Positions 47,509-59,676 of a DNA stretch of 64,000 nt are shown here, one piece after another. The position numbers and the translations under genes were made by a program. Position 1 is the stretch's first letter. Each line of letters starts with the position of its first letter. The DNA lies in assembly GCF_032062135.1 (NCBI RefSeq), contig NC_092858.1, positions 162,102,106-162,166,105 on the forward strand. The letters run 5' to 3'. The DNA is from Pyxicephalus adspersus. Its lineage: Eukaryota > Chordata > Amphibia > Anura > Pyxicephalidae. The notes beneath the pieces were generated by a model, which saw nothing but the letters and a program-made list of their open reading frames with translations, was not told the origin of the DNA and searched no databases.

Positions 47509-48370
47509 TATGACCAAAAGTATGTAGGCACCCCTTCTAAATAATAAATTACGTTTTTGCAGTAAAACAAAATATAGAGACATGACACAGATGGTTGTGT
47601 TCCCAAGCTTGTAAAGTCCTTTTACATGTCAATTAGCATTACCAATCAGTACATGACAGAGTAGTAGTTTGAATTTGTCCTATCACCATAATTTTTACTT
47701 TTGTACATTCTCGATCATGTCCTTTGATGCGGTCCCAAGCCATCATGGACTCCAGGACAGGGTGGCACAGAATCAAAGCCAGCTATAGAGGGCTCTGTAG
47801 AAGTAAAGGTAAGTGGTATTTTTCACTTTTACTTAAAGTTCCACTTTAAATGCAGTAGCCATGTTAGCATATAAATAACAAAGTACTATTAAATACACAA
47901 TTAATGGAGTCCAATAGGAAGCACTCCCCTGGTCAAGCAGTCATGCATCCCCCGTTACTATGGTACCTGCTTTTTTCTCCGGGCCTATATTTTTAAACTA
48001 CAGTGCATCTACTCGTAAACTTACAGCCTCGGAGGTTTTTGTGTTTCAGAATCACTGGGTGAGTTCTGTAAACACATGGTATGAAAAGTATGAAAAAACT
48101 TTAGTGGCCAGAACCCTTACATCAACCCTACTAAACACCTTTGGGATGAATTGTTACATGCTGGGTCTTCATGTCCAACGTCTTTCATCCCCATCCCCTG
48201 ACTTCAGACATGCTCTTTTGGTTAAATAGGCACACTTCCCCTCATACACATCAAAAAGGTGTGCGGAAAGTCTTCATACATGGGGTCTGGGGTTTGGAAC
48301 ACTCCATATTAACACTTTGGTTTGGTAATGGAATATCCAACAAGCTCACACATTTTAATGGTCAGGAATT
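47509..48370 (+). mobile_element. Tc1-like transposon, decayed, 3' terminus missing
   Basis: The left end TATGACCAAAAGTATGTAGG is a typical Tc1-like terminal repeat, and it starts just after a family B MITE. The 3' non-coding part ACTCCATATTAACAC...GGAATATCCAACAAGCTCAC resembles sequence just before the right terminal repeat in amphibian Tc1-like elements. The right repeat is lost at about 48366. A block at about 47700-47850, with AAAGTTCCACTTTAAATG, looks foreign and may be a nested repeat. Confidence 0.65.
48070..48330 (+). pseudogene. Tc1-like transposase remnant
   Basis: Frame starting 48121 reads INPTKHLWDELLHAG, which corresponds to the conserved NPIExLWxEL block that carries the final catalytic acidic residue of Tc1/mariner DDE transposases. 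Downstream homology-like sequence (ATGCTCTTTTGGTTAAATAG, then a GTGCGGAAAGTCTTC word) is broken by stops and frame changes. The N-terminal DNA-binding region and the first two catalytic aspartates are not visible. The nominal open frame at 47960-48229 is in another phase and is not the ancestral one. Confidence 0.6.
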
Positions 48371-50990
48371 ATTGTTATATCATGTATTATGGGATGTGCT
48401 TTAGTTATCACTGAAGTTCACATATTTTTAATCAGATTGTAAAACCAGGCCAATCGGATCTTGAACCACTTTGAGGCAAATTTCAGTACGCTTAAATGTT
48501 TTTGATTTTCAATAGAATGGGTCATTGTCAGGTTTGACATCTCTGTCCTTTTTGGTGAGTTAGGAATATTATTAAAAAAGTAGGAAAGGGATAAAGCTTT
48601 GGATACCATAAGGTCCAGTTACCCTTTTTATAGAAGTCTGTACACCTTTACAACACAGACACCTCTCAATGTAAATTAGAAGAAGTTATGGCTGCTAGGG
48701 TCTCAGTAAGTATAAATATCTGAATACTTTAGGTCAGGGGATTGGGCAGTTGTAATTGTACTTAGTTTGAAAGTATATTTATCATTTTAATCTAAACTAA
48801 ACTTTTAGTTTCAATCTGCTACATACATTCCCGGTGCATTAAAAAACTTGTATCAGTACACCCCTGAGAAAAGCCTTTGTCCTTCATGTGGAAGCTATGG
48901 TCTGCAGAGTTCTTCCTCCAGCCACATCAGAGCTAGAGTTCTCCAATCAGCAGGGACATTGAGATCATTTGTTTTCAGAACTATATGTTTGATTAAGGTT
49001 TCATACATGCAAAATTTTTGTTACTGGAAGCGATCTTTAGTAAAAAAAAGAGATAGTAACAGATGAACAAATGAGCGCTGTACACACAGTGCCTATTTTG
49101 TTACATGGAGAGAAGAGGAGTATAGACTTGTACTTAGAGAGAAGAGCAGTAAATCATAATAAACTGTGTATGTTGCAAAAATGTACATATATATTAACGT
49201 TTTAGAGTTTGGAAAACTGTATCCTATTCAAAAGCCAAAACTGATAGTTTTTTGGATATATGAACAGTTTAGTATAGAGCAAGGATAGAATCCTCTCTCA
49301 TTTTTTTTACCGTCTTTGTGTTGTTTTAATTTTATACACATTGTTGACCTTCTAAAACTACAAAGATCTCCTTGCGATAGCTATTACAGACTGTGCGACC
49401 CAGATGAGTTTGGTTATGGTGACATTTAGCAGCAGGAAATTGAAAGCATTAGCATTTTAAACTTCAGTACAGAAACTTCCGAAAATCAAATTTCAAACAA
49501 AGAAATACCAAATGAACAAAGCTTGATGCTGTGGTTTCTGTCTTGCTCTTTTTAAACTCTCCTAAAAGAGGACAAAAAAATCAAGAAATCACTTACAAGT
49601 TACCTGTCAGATATATACTCAGCTATATAAGGAGGAGAGGTATTGCTTTATTACACATCTACTACTTTTATTTAAAGCTGATCTTTGGGCATAAGGACCA
49701 AAAATAATACCCAAACCTTCAAAACCTAATTAAACCTTATTTTTCCTCAAAAAAAATTATTTTTCAGGCCTTTTCTTTCTTCCTCAAGACTGTCTTCAAG
49801 TTTTTTGGCCATTCAGAAAAGGACCTAACCACAGACAGCCATCAGGAAATGTTCCTTCCTATTAGTTATCTTTAATAAGGTTCATTTTTAAATGAGACGG
49901 AAGATCATGGCCTCAACAGGTAATTCAGAATAATTTATCCAGGTTGGCTGTAGCCAATTCTACTGGAACCAAACAAATCTGTTGTTTAGCACACATAGGA
50001 AACCACTTAGGTAAAATGCTCACAGTTGTTGTTAACCTTGCCAGCCTAGTAATCTCCCACTTAGGTTCAATATTTTTAATCCAGATTTTTGCCTTAGTTC
50101 CTCTAAAATAACCCTAAATCACAGAAACTGGGGCAAATTCAAGCAACATTATTCTGTAGAACAACTGGGCCAGAGCCCTGCAGCAAAACAAATCTCAACC
50201 TTTACTCCTACCTTAGGAGTAATCCACAGGCCCAGCTCATTCACCACTTATCTGCAAACATGGAATTGTGCCTACACTCTTGCTGCTACTGCTCCATTAA
50301 CTTTTTTACTTATAGCACTTAAAGAGAATGGTTTCTCCTATTCTAGTGATCCTTTTTATAATAACACCAGCACTGTCTGGTAACCAATGAACTGGAGCAA
50401 GGGGAGGTTGGGGTGCAAATAAGCAAGTGGCCAGTTGATGTTAGGGACAGATTGTTCTAAACTGAAATAAAATAAAGGATAGTGCCTTACAAAATGGTGG
50501 CAGTGAAGGCAATTTTGACTCATTTATAGAGCTTCGGGCAGAGTTGTTATTTTTGCATCACTGCAGCAGTTTTTCCAACTGACCCTGATATCTTTACAGA
50601 ACACAATTCTGAAGGTGAGAACTGCAGCATCCTTTAAGTGTTGAAAAAAAGAACTGTAGCATCCAGTGCGGAAAATGCTTTCCAATATATCTGAAAATGT
50701 CAGAAACCATCTACGCCTGGGACTTTTGAAGTAATCAAAGGTTTACCTTAATGCCCACTAGACAGGTAAGTATTCAGTCTATTTACAGTATTTGCAGAAT
50801 ACATATTGCTGAGTTGTTTATGGATAGCTGCAGAATCACTTTAAGAAGGACCTTAAGCACCCCCTAGACTCCCATATTCATAAATGTTTCCATTTTTTTT
50901 TGAAGAGCTATGCAACGGTGTCCTTTAAAAGTGAACAGTAAAAGAAAAGATGGATAACAAATGAACTCCTAATGTGCGATTTATATAACC
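48371..50990. other. No gene or classified repeat
   Basis: AT-rich sequence with short frames only (48418-48609, 48848-49066). No repeat recognised. Confidence 0.4.
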
Positions 50991-52008
50991 GCTCAAACAA
51001 GACTGGTCATCAGTACAATATGAACTTTTGACATGCAGCTCAATTAACCGGCTCATTAAACAAGAATAATAAGAGCGGTAATTGATTCCATTCTTAAGTC
51101 CTGTGATATCTCACTGTCAACTTCATTTCAACAAAACTTCAACAATGCTTTTCGAGGAATGACAACATGCTGCAAGGCTGAACATAATTAATCCTCACTG
51201 TACAATACATAAAACTGTACTCCCCACAGGGCTGTGTATTGGGCATCACAAAAGAGAGTAAAGAAAGAATGTACGTACAAAGCTGCATTATTTCATTGTA
51301 AAACATCAGAATATTCAGCCACTCTGTAAAGCTTACCATATCTCTCTGTTATGGATACAGGCCTGCTTGGAGCAGGTACTGATGATGAGAGCTTGTCCTC
51401 TAAAGCCAATGGATATCTGACAATCACCCCTAAGCTAAGTACTGGCAACGGGTGATGGCTAGACATCTGCACAAACAGATTAAAAAATTATAATTGTCAA
51501 CAAATGGAAAGCATGCATGCTTGTTATGCAAGTTATGAATATTCAGTGAATAAGTAGAGCTGGGCAACTCCTATTAAACTTTGCCATGATCAGGGCTGAA
51601 TTTATAATTCCTGTCAAAGCAACAAATATTGGAACTTGGACCATGGAACTTTATTGCAGAAGGAGGACTGAGTATGTTAGAAGATAAATACATTTACATA
51701 AGAAAGGATTAGTGTGGGTGTTACAAGGAAACTTAGTGTTAATATTACAGGAAGTATTACAGTAAGAGTTTTTATGCAGCCACGAAGTTAAGTCGTATGG
51801 TAAGGATAAATATGATTATGAAGAACATGTTATTTACACCTAAACAGAATACTTTGTAAGGATGTGTTTACAGCTCCATATCAAAGGCTCCGTAACTTTG
51901 ATTTCAAGTTTCTAAATGAGTAAGAAATTTGTCTCTTCTTATTCTACTTGAAAAGTGTAAAAGCTTTACACCTTGTCAAGATTGATCCTGTTGGGTTGGC
52001 TGCACTCC
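50991..52008. other. No gene; possible conserved non-coding sequence at 51.0-51.12 kb
   Basis: About 51030-51090 holds CAATTAACC, CATTAAAC and GGTAATTGATTCC, homeodomain-like words packed in non-repetitive sequence. The 66-codon frame at 51139-51339 has no domain. Confidence 0.3.
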
Positions 52009-52045
52009 ATTGTAACAGCAGGTCATAAAATGAGAGAGGGTAGAT

Positions 52046-52530
52046 CAGGGTTTTTCAATCAGGGTTCCATGGAAAACTAGAATTCCTCCAGAAGGAATTC
52101 CTTAATTGATAGGGGTTCCTTGATTAATGAGCAGTTTGTACCTTTTATCTTAGTTTAGGTCAATGGTCACCAAATTTTGGTGGTGCGGCCCTGCACCTCC
52201 GCTGGGAGGACGTACTGGCCAGAGCTGCGTACCAAGTTCCCCGTACATATTGCAGGCTCTAGAAAGTGGGTGGGTTGTATCTCAGGACACAGGTCTGACC
52301 CTGTGATAGGAGAGTGGAGGGTTCTGGCATCATGACATCACTATGGGGGAAGTTTCTTCCCCTTTAAGTGACACCTGGCTCCACCACGCATGCGTGGTCC
52401 AGAGCCAGTAGCTTTAGTGGTCCGTATATCCAAAAAGATTGGCGACCACTGGTTTAGGTGACACCAATCACCTTTTTGGTCATCTTTAAGGAAGGCATTC
52501 TACCTACTAACCACCACACTGATATACTTG
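52046..52530 (+). mobile_element. hAT family A copy, interrupted by another hAT
   Basis: Starts CAGGGTTTTTCAATCAGGG, is split at 52160 and resumes at 52452 with GTTTAGGTGACACCAATC and the usual GGCATTCTACCTACTAACC. The 3' terminus is lost near 52530. A 30-bp internal duplication of the CCAGAAGGAATTCC region is visible near 52080-52120. Confidence 0.75.
52161..52451 (+). mobile_element. hAT-type MITE nested with perfect 8-bp target duplication
   Basis: Ends CAATGGTCACCAA and TTGGCGACCACTG. Identical GTTTAGGT lies at 52153-52160 and 52452-52459. The interior shares GGGGGAAGTTTCTTCCCC and AAGTGACACC with the element at 11310-11674. It is 291 bp and non-coding. Confidence 0.9.
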
Positions 52531-53974
52531 ATGCAACTAATGAAAAAAAAAACACATATCCTAAAAATTACTTTTTCCACAGTACCTTATTACTACTGCA
52601 GTTAAAATGCCAGTTGGCCAAATTGAGGAAAAGGTTCCGCTTGGCAAAAAGTTAAATCTAAGTTAGGTGCCCACAGTGAACACTAACAGGCTCATAAGAA
52701 TACTGTCCACAATTACAGTCCAATAATTAAATTATTAATAACCTTATAACCAGTGTAAATATTTGTAAATATTGGGCTTTACAAAGCCATTGAAATGAAC
52801 AGAATTTTGGGCTGATTTTATTAGTAATACTTCACTGCATCTAAAATGAGGTATGTAATAAAAACAAAAAAGTGTATTACAAAAATTACATTAGCAAATT
52901 TATGGAGGGGCCGGGGCTACCACGGAAGGTAAAATAAAAGCAGATTAAACTTCAGCTACAACCAACAAAAGTAATAGATTGACAGATACGCTAAATGCAT
53001 TTGTCAAATTTCATTAGACATTTGCCAAACATTGATGTGCTACATGCATTAACAGCACAGCCTACACATTCTATCAGTAACTCTAAAGGCGGCTGTTTTA
53101 CGGCTTCAGTGTGATCAGCTAGAAAATATTTGAAAATGTACTTTAATATAATGTGTAGGAGCTTGTCAGATCTATAGAAAACAATTTCATTGCAGAAAGT
53201 TAAAACTTTACCTTTGGAATTTAATAAACTGTTAGTCATCACTGGATAACAATCTGCTTGGTGAGAACCCCAAATATGAGCAGGTTCAGCTAAGTAAACT
53301 ATCATTAACTATGTTGGTAATACTAATGCATTTTACCTCTGCATAAACTTGCAAAATGCTTTAAAACTGTTGTATGAAAGTTTATGGATAATAACTGATC
53401 TAGGAGGGGCATAAGGGATCTTTCAGGTCTTCAAGGAACCCTTGCTATATTATACCTGTACCCAACTGGGCAATGTGGTTCTTCCCATTAGCCTCTACAT
53501 CAATAAGAGCAGATAAGTGAGACAGATGTTCCAGGAAGGAATTGCTGCATTGGGCAGGGTTACAGGTATCTGATTTCCTTTGGAGTTTCAGATACAAGCA
53601 GCACCTGGTCCGGATATTTAAGAGTGCAAAGAGAGCAAACAATCGTAGTCATTTACTACCAAAAGGGTAAATCTGAATCAAGGTATTGGCCTCAAATTAT
53701 CTAAGCAATCAAGTCAAAAAGAACAAAAAGCCACACCCCAAAAATCGAGGAATATTTTAGAAGAACAAGGACAGAGAAGTTTCAGAAAAGGGGGACTTTC
53801 AAGGACATACTTAGGTATAAATTAGTTACTTAGTTATTTCAATCATTTTAAATCAATGTGCTACAATAAAAATAGATCAACATCAGTATAGCCATGACTA
53901 ATAGATCTCAATATTATCAGTAACTTTTGAAACAATAAATCACCCCTTCAAAGGGAAAATCTCCCCTAAATTAA

Positions 53975-54010
53975 TTGTACAGTGGTGGTGGTGGTGTGGG
54001 GGGGGGTGTT
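53975..54010 (+). repeat. GGT/poly-G simple repeat
   Basis: GGTGGTGGTGGTG followed by a run of G, within the 712-bp part found only in copy 1 of the tandem duplication. Confidence 0.85.
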
Positions 54011-54736
54011 CATTTGAAGCGTTTCACAGCAATTTTAGCTGATTCCTCAGAATTGATTGGCAGACATCATATATCAAAATATAACGATAAAGATAGTACA
54101 AACAAAGATGATCTTGTAGTTTCAAGATTACAGACCACAGATGTAGCGATGCCAGGGGCCCAGGGACGGCAGGACGCTACTGGGCTGAATAACAAAAGGC
54201 CAATTTTTAAATGCTTTTAGGGTCATAAATCATCCAAGAAGAAGTGTATCCAGAATTGATGCGTTCTTAGAAGCCCATTCCGATAAACATGAATCAAATC
54301 AAAGGAAATAGAAAGCCCAGATAGGTAAATAATATGGAAGCCTGTACAGGATTGGAATTGTGCCCTGAGGATCCTTAACAGGTATTTATTAAATGTCCTA
54401 CTGTTTTATTTAGTTTTTTTTTAATATAGCAGCAGGGTCCATTTATTGGAGATATCTTCCAGATTTATGATGAAAACTACAAAATAACGTAATATTGAAA
54501 CACGCTTAACTTATAGCTTGAAGAGGGAACTTTTGGTTTTGGAATCCCACATACAACATGCTAACATGGCAAAATTAATAAACCCAAATTAGGTCTTTAA
54601 TGATCAGCTTTTAGATTAAATAGTTCTAATGTGCAAGCATTATTGCATATATTTGGATTTTCCAACCTAAAAGCTTACTCATACATTAAAACTAAAATCA
54701 GGACACCAGATCGGATTTCTTGTCCAGGATACTGAC

Positions 54737-54802
54737 TCAAACAGTAGGACACTCTAACAGAAGAGTTTAAATCTAACAGATTCAAACAGTAGGACACTCT
54801 AA
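54737..54802 (+). repeat. 45-bp tandem duplication
   Basis: TCAAACAGTAGGACACTCTA occurs at 54737 and again at 54782, with CTCTAACAGA/ATCTAACAGA between. The second copy abuts the hAT at 54805. Confidence 0.85.
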
Positions 54803-54804
54803 AG

Positions 54805-54945
54805 CAGCATTTCTCAACCTTTTTTAATGTGGATGCCCCCTAAATATCTTTCAGGTCTTCAAGGAACCCCTGCTATAATTACTATATCCAAAGCTCAGTA
54901 AATTAGCCTGGTGGTCAATAGGAAGAAGTTTCACTTCACAAACTG
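54805..54945 (-). mobile_element. hAT family A, truncated inverted copy
   Basis: Starts CAGCATTTCTCAACC and continues TTTCAGGTCTTCAAGGAACC, the inverted 3' end of the family. It breaks off after GGTCAATAGGAAGAAG. Confidence 0.7.
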
Positions 54946-54950
54946 ACCTC

Positions 54951-55985
54951 ATTGTGATAGCAGGTTAAAAAATAAGATAGTGTGGAACAGTTTCTCAATC
55001 AGGGTTCCATGGAAAACTAGGGTTCCATCCTAAGTTGCCTTTCTCAAACTTTTTAACATACAGGTACTCCTAAAATATATTTCAGGTCTTCAAGGAACCT
55101 CTGCTATAATTACTATATCCACAACTCACAGCACATAGTATCTTGGTCAGCAGGAAGCATTCTTGTTACATTGCTGACCACTGGGAAGAATGTCACCCAT
55201 ACAGATAGCCAAACAAATCATTGGTATTTGTAAAACTGACCTGAGAGGTGCAAATTGCTCATTACTCAGAGAACCACTAGAACCTCTAAAGGAACCCTTG
55301 TTGAGAAACACTGTTCTAGGGTGAGCTGGAAAGGCAAATTGCATTTTAGATGGAGATTGGCAATACCAGTGTCTGTATTTCTTTAATGGTCTGCTTCCTT
55401 ACCATCAGTCACTTTAAAGAATATGCAACACCTAGATTAGACAGGATGTGATGCAAGTCTTCGATTTCTTGAAGTGCCATGGACACAGCAAATATCTGAC
55501 ATTTCCAGGTGTGCCATATACCTGCTCCCAACTTGGCAATGTGGTTATTCCCATTAGCCTGTAAATCAATGAGGGCACATAGATGTTCCAGGAAGGAATT
55601 GCAGCACTGGGCAGGGTTACAGATATCTGTGTTGCCTTAGAGTTTCAGATACCAGCAGCACCTGGTCCGGATCTTTAGTGCAAAGAGAAGAATTGATTGC
55701 AGTAATTTACTATCAAAAGGGTATTTATCAAATGTCCTACTGTTCTATATATATTTTTTTATTGTAGCAGCAGGGTCCATTTAATGCATTACATAATTTT
55801 GAAACACGCTTCACTTGTAGCTTGAACAGGGCACTTTTTTTTAATCTCACATACAACATTCTAACATATAAAAATTGATAAACCCAAATTAAGTCTCTAA
55901 TGATCAGCTTTTAGATTAAATTGTTCCAATGAGCAAGCATTAATGCATAAATTTGGAGTTTCCAACTTAAAAGTTTACTCGTACA
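54951..55985 (+). repeat. Local tandem duplication, copy 2 (shortened)
   Basis: Counterpart of 52009-54685. Between its first and second blocks it has a full hAT family A insertion (55035-55313) that copy 1 lacks in complete form. Its second and third blocks are joined directly at AAAAGGGTATTTATC where copy 1 has 712 extra bp. GGTA is present at both edges of that segment in copy 1. Confidence 0.65.
55035..55313 (-). mobile_element. hAT family A, full-length inverted copy
   Basis: Left end TGCCTTTCTCAAACTTTTTA, right end CTTGTTGAGAAACACTG. Internal words match the copy at 21.5 kb (CACCCATACAGATAGCCAAA, then GAGAGGTGCAAATTGCTC). The target duplication is degenerate (TCCTAAGT / TTCTAGGG). Confidence 0.8.
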
Positions 55986-58900
55986 GAAAAGTGAAATGAA
56001 AAATATTTCCAAAAAATACACTGGTTTTGAAGTGGGTTGCATTGTATGGTCAAGTGGCTGTGATTTGTAAACTTCCAAATATTTCCGTACCAACCCACAA
56101 ACTAAACTCAGTGCTATAATTTAGAAGCTTTTAGTCCATATTGTCCACTAAAACAAAATGTACACTGAATAGATAATGACTACCCTATTTGAAAACAGCT
56201 GGAATCTGAGTATGAAAAACAAAACAGGTTCCTGAAGGAAGTTTACTTATGTCTTTGTACCCTGGCTAATTTCAGATGTACGTCCAATCAGTGTTTGTTT
56301 TTCCATAGCTCAAATAAGACTTGTCTAGGTTTTAATGTTTAGTTGATAAGTATTTTCATTGTGACTTCTGCTTTATTGTCTGGATTCACTGTAGTTATCA
56401 TGCATTTGTGACATTTTATGTCACTTAAAAGGAAATCACCAATTTCCTCAATAGTTGACATAAAATGTTGCAACAAGCTGTTTTGTAATTAAAGTATATT
56501 AAACATTACTTATTTTAGTCTTGAACCAGACGTGATGTTGTGTAACTGCAAAAACTCTATGTAGTTTGTTGATAGGATTTCCTAATGTGCTTATTTTGCT
56601 GCTCTTGTAATTGATTTATATGTTATCCCAAAAGTCTACAAATTCTCCCTGGTAAAGTACAACAACAAGCCTGTGGTCCACTCTTCCCACCTTTGCTGTC
56701 CTCTAATGATCATGTGATTCTTAGGGTCTCCTTCTCCATGGCACTGAGCCTTAATGATATGGAGCATTGCTGCTGCCTGCTTTATGAAACTGTAAGTACA
56801 TGGCCCCATAGTAAAGCCCCCTCATTCAATCCTTAAAAATGTGGACATCCATTCGTAGAAAAGGATTATGAAGGGAGCACGACTAAACACTGCAAAGAAA
56901 AGGTGTGTATAGCAGCCTGTGTGTTCCTGCCTGGTGGATTTCCATTCAGTACTCCCAATACCCCAATCTCTGTTGTACAATACACAGCAGATACGCTATC
57001 ACAACAATTAGTTACATACCAGGACTTGGTTGTGCAAGGTTTAGACCAAGGAAAATGGCCAACTACCAGGGACACACAGAAGCAGCTCAGAAACACTGAA
57101 TGGGATGTCTGACTAGAGTCAGCGCTCATACATAAAAAGTAAAGCATTCAAGTGGGGTATCCAAGGGGTTAAGACGTAAGAAGAATTGGGGTCACAGGCA
57201 AATGTTGGTCCAGGCAACTAACAATCATTGGGTCAGTGATAAGCAGAGTTGGCCTTAAAGACACACCATGTAGAAAAACACACCATGAGCATCAAAGACG
57301 AACCTAATGCTACAACAGGCAATTTAGCGATTTGGAATTGAGAAGCTTTATAGCATTAGCCGCCAATAGCAGTTCAGGACAGGGGTAAGGAACTAAGTCA
57401 CATTCAACCCAATTCCTTCCAGCTGTACCTTATCTGTGCTGACAACAGAAAGGCAAAGCATATGCCAACGTGTTTACCTGGAATGCTGAAATAGTGCACA
57501 CATCTAAAGGGATACCATGGATGCTACAAAACTGCTAAGAGACTCCTACAGGGGACAGGTAAACTAATTATTTGTTTTATCGCACACTGTGCTGCCTCTG
57601 CATACTGCCCCACTGGAGGGAATAAACAAGTCCCACAACTATGGGTATAAAGGTGACTATGCGTGCTTCTGCAAAACATATGATGCAGTCTGTTACCAGC
57701 ATTAAGTTGCTTTTTTTTTTAAATCCTTCCTGTAATGTGGAGTGAGCAGGCCTGGATTATATTTTTGCTTATTTTAATAAATTGGTCAGGACACAGGCCT
57801 GCTTTAATCTGGTCAGGGCAGAGTTAACTAGGACTGCACATGACATTTTAATATACAGTGTCAAAGTTAGGCCAAATGCTTGATTTGTCATAGCAGGGGT
57901 CATTTATATCCTGAATGTCTGTTCACTAAATATCAGTCTATCCCTCTGTGTTCTAATTAGCACAGACTAGGAGTGATGTCACACCTACATTCTCAGACAA
58001 ATGTGTGGATTCATTTCTTCAATATCCTGGAAAATTAAATAACTCATAATTCTGTGCAGTGCACAATTATAAACTCTTCCACAACAGTCTGTTTCACAGA
58101 GACGAGGTCTTGGACTCTTAGACCCCTAGCATGCCAAATTTATTGCAGAATATGGCAAAGTTATTATTAATGTGGGTTTTTTCATTGATATTGGTCCTTC
58201 TAGAGGTAAAACATCACTGTATGGTTTTTTATGTATAGCAGAACAGCAATTAAAACATAATTTATACCCGCAGATTAAAAACTCATATTTCAGCATAATT
58301 AAAATTTTGATTACCAAAGTTATGATGATTTGGAAAGATGCACAACAAAAGATAAGCTAGAGTTATATGGTGATATAGATAAAAAAATTATATCTGTAAA
58401 GTAGGTAATGTAATTGTTTACTAAATTTAAGTTAAACTGTAATGTGGTTTTCTGGTTTTGGCTGTAAATACGTTTTCATTGTGATTAAATGCAATATGTT
58501 ACTGATCTAATGAAGGATCTTACTACCCAGAATTGTTAGTTGGACTGAGGCAGATTGGATCATCAGCTGTTATTGAATATTTATTTAGTCCTTTCGGACT
58601 AAGATCTTTGGACCTGAGTTCCCAACTTAAGTAGCCATGTTCTTGAATGAATGAATTTGTTAGACGTATACTGCTCTGTCTAGCTGTCATCCATATCGGT
58701 TTGGTGTTGCTAATACCTGCTTACCTAAAACCACAAATACATTCTGCAATCTTACTAATGAATAAATAAAAAAAGGGTTCACAGTTAGTATATAGGCCTA
58801 ATATTTTCATTGAATGGAACTCAATAAAAACAGTCACAAATTCCATATAGAAAATATCAACAAAGACTAACCCAGCTAGCTCAACAAGTAAAAGTAGGCA

Positions 58901-59672
58901 TACCATTCTAGGTAAAGCCAACACCTCACAAAAGCTAAAAAAAAAAGCTAATGGAAAAATATATTTTACTTACATGTTTTCCAATGACTATCAAAAACAG
59001 AGGGTATTTTGGCCTTCTTAATGTCTCTTTATTATAAGTCTAGGTGCAAATAAGTAGATAGGCAACCACTGTCTTGCATTATTGCAAACAGATCAGCCAT
59101 CGAAAAGGCCATTCCCTTTCCATCTTTTGGTGTCTAAAATAGGGGTCTGTCACAAAACAAAATACGTTTATTTGTAGCATCATATGGAAGATAACATTTC
59201 ATGATGTCTAGGCTACAAACTGGATCCAAGGCTTTAAAGCTGATCCATTTAGTTTAGTTGTGAGTTATGGTCCTCTTGGTGGGAAACATTTCACCAATCC
59301 TCGGATGCCCATGGCCCCATTCCATTTTGGGATTATTTTACTAAGAAGTCCTTGTTGCCCCAGTTGTGAGTTCTTCTCCTGCAGAAGAATTTGACAGCAG
59401 ACAGCAGGGAGGTAATGTGATTGTTCACAACAGTCAGACTAAAACCATTCACCTCTCACTGACAAGAGAGGAGGAGGCTGAAATATTGGAGTCTGTCTTT
59501 ATCATTAGTTATTTCAAATATTAGACTATAATTACTAATACCTGCGTGTTATTCTTAGTAAACATACCCACTTTAGCCTGGCCATGCCCCATTTCTATCT
59601 GCACATCGCCTAACTCCCTCCCCCAAAGAAAACTTGAGGTTCATCTCTCTCATTTAGCGTTCACAGCTATCC
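55986..59672. other. No gene or classified repeat
   Basis: Includes overlapping short frames at 56866-57147 on both strands (up to 93 codons) without domain or splice context, and a 7-bp hairpin TTAGTCC/GGACTAA near 58582. The rest is AT-rich and featureless. Confidence 0.4.
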
Positions 59673-59676
59673 TTAA

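Larger units (their letters stand above)
52009..54685 (+). repeat. Local tandem duplication, copy 1
   Basis: Three blocks match copy 2 in order and orientation: 52009-52080 with 54951-55020, 53451-53668 with 55517-55722, and 54381-54685 with 55720-55985. Copy 1 additionally carries a nested hAT insert and 712 bp (53669-54380) absent from copy 2. A short minus-strand hAT family A fragment at about 53418-53450 abuts the second block. The 104-codon frame at 52991-53305 lies in the unmatched part and has no known domain. Confidence 0.65.

Noticed and set aside
52991..53305. 104-codon minus-strand frame
   Set aside because: Near chance length and without a recognisable domain.
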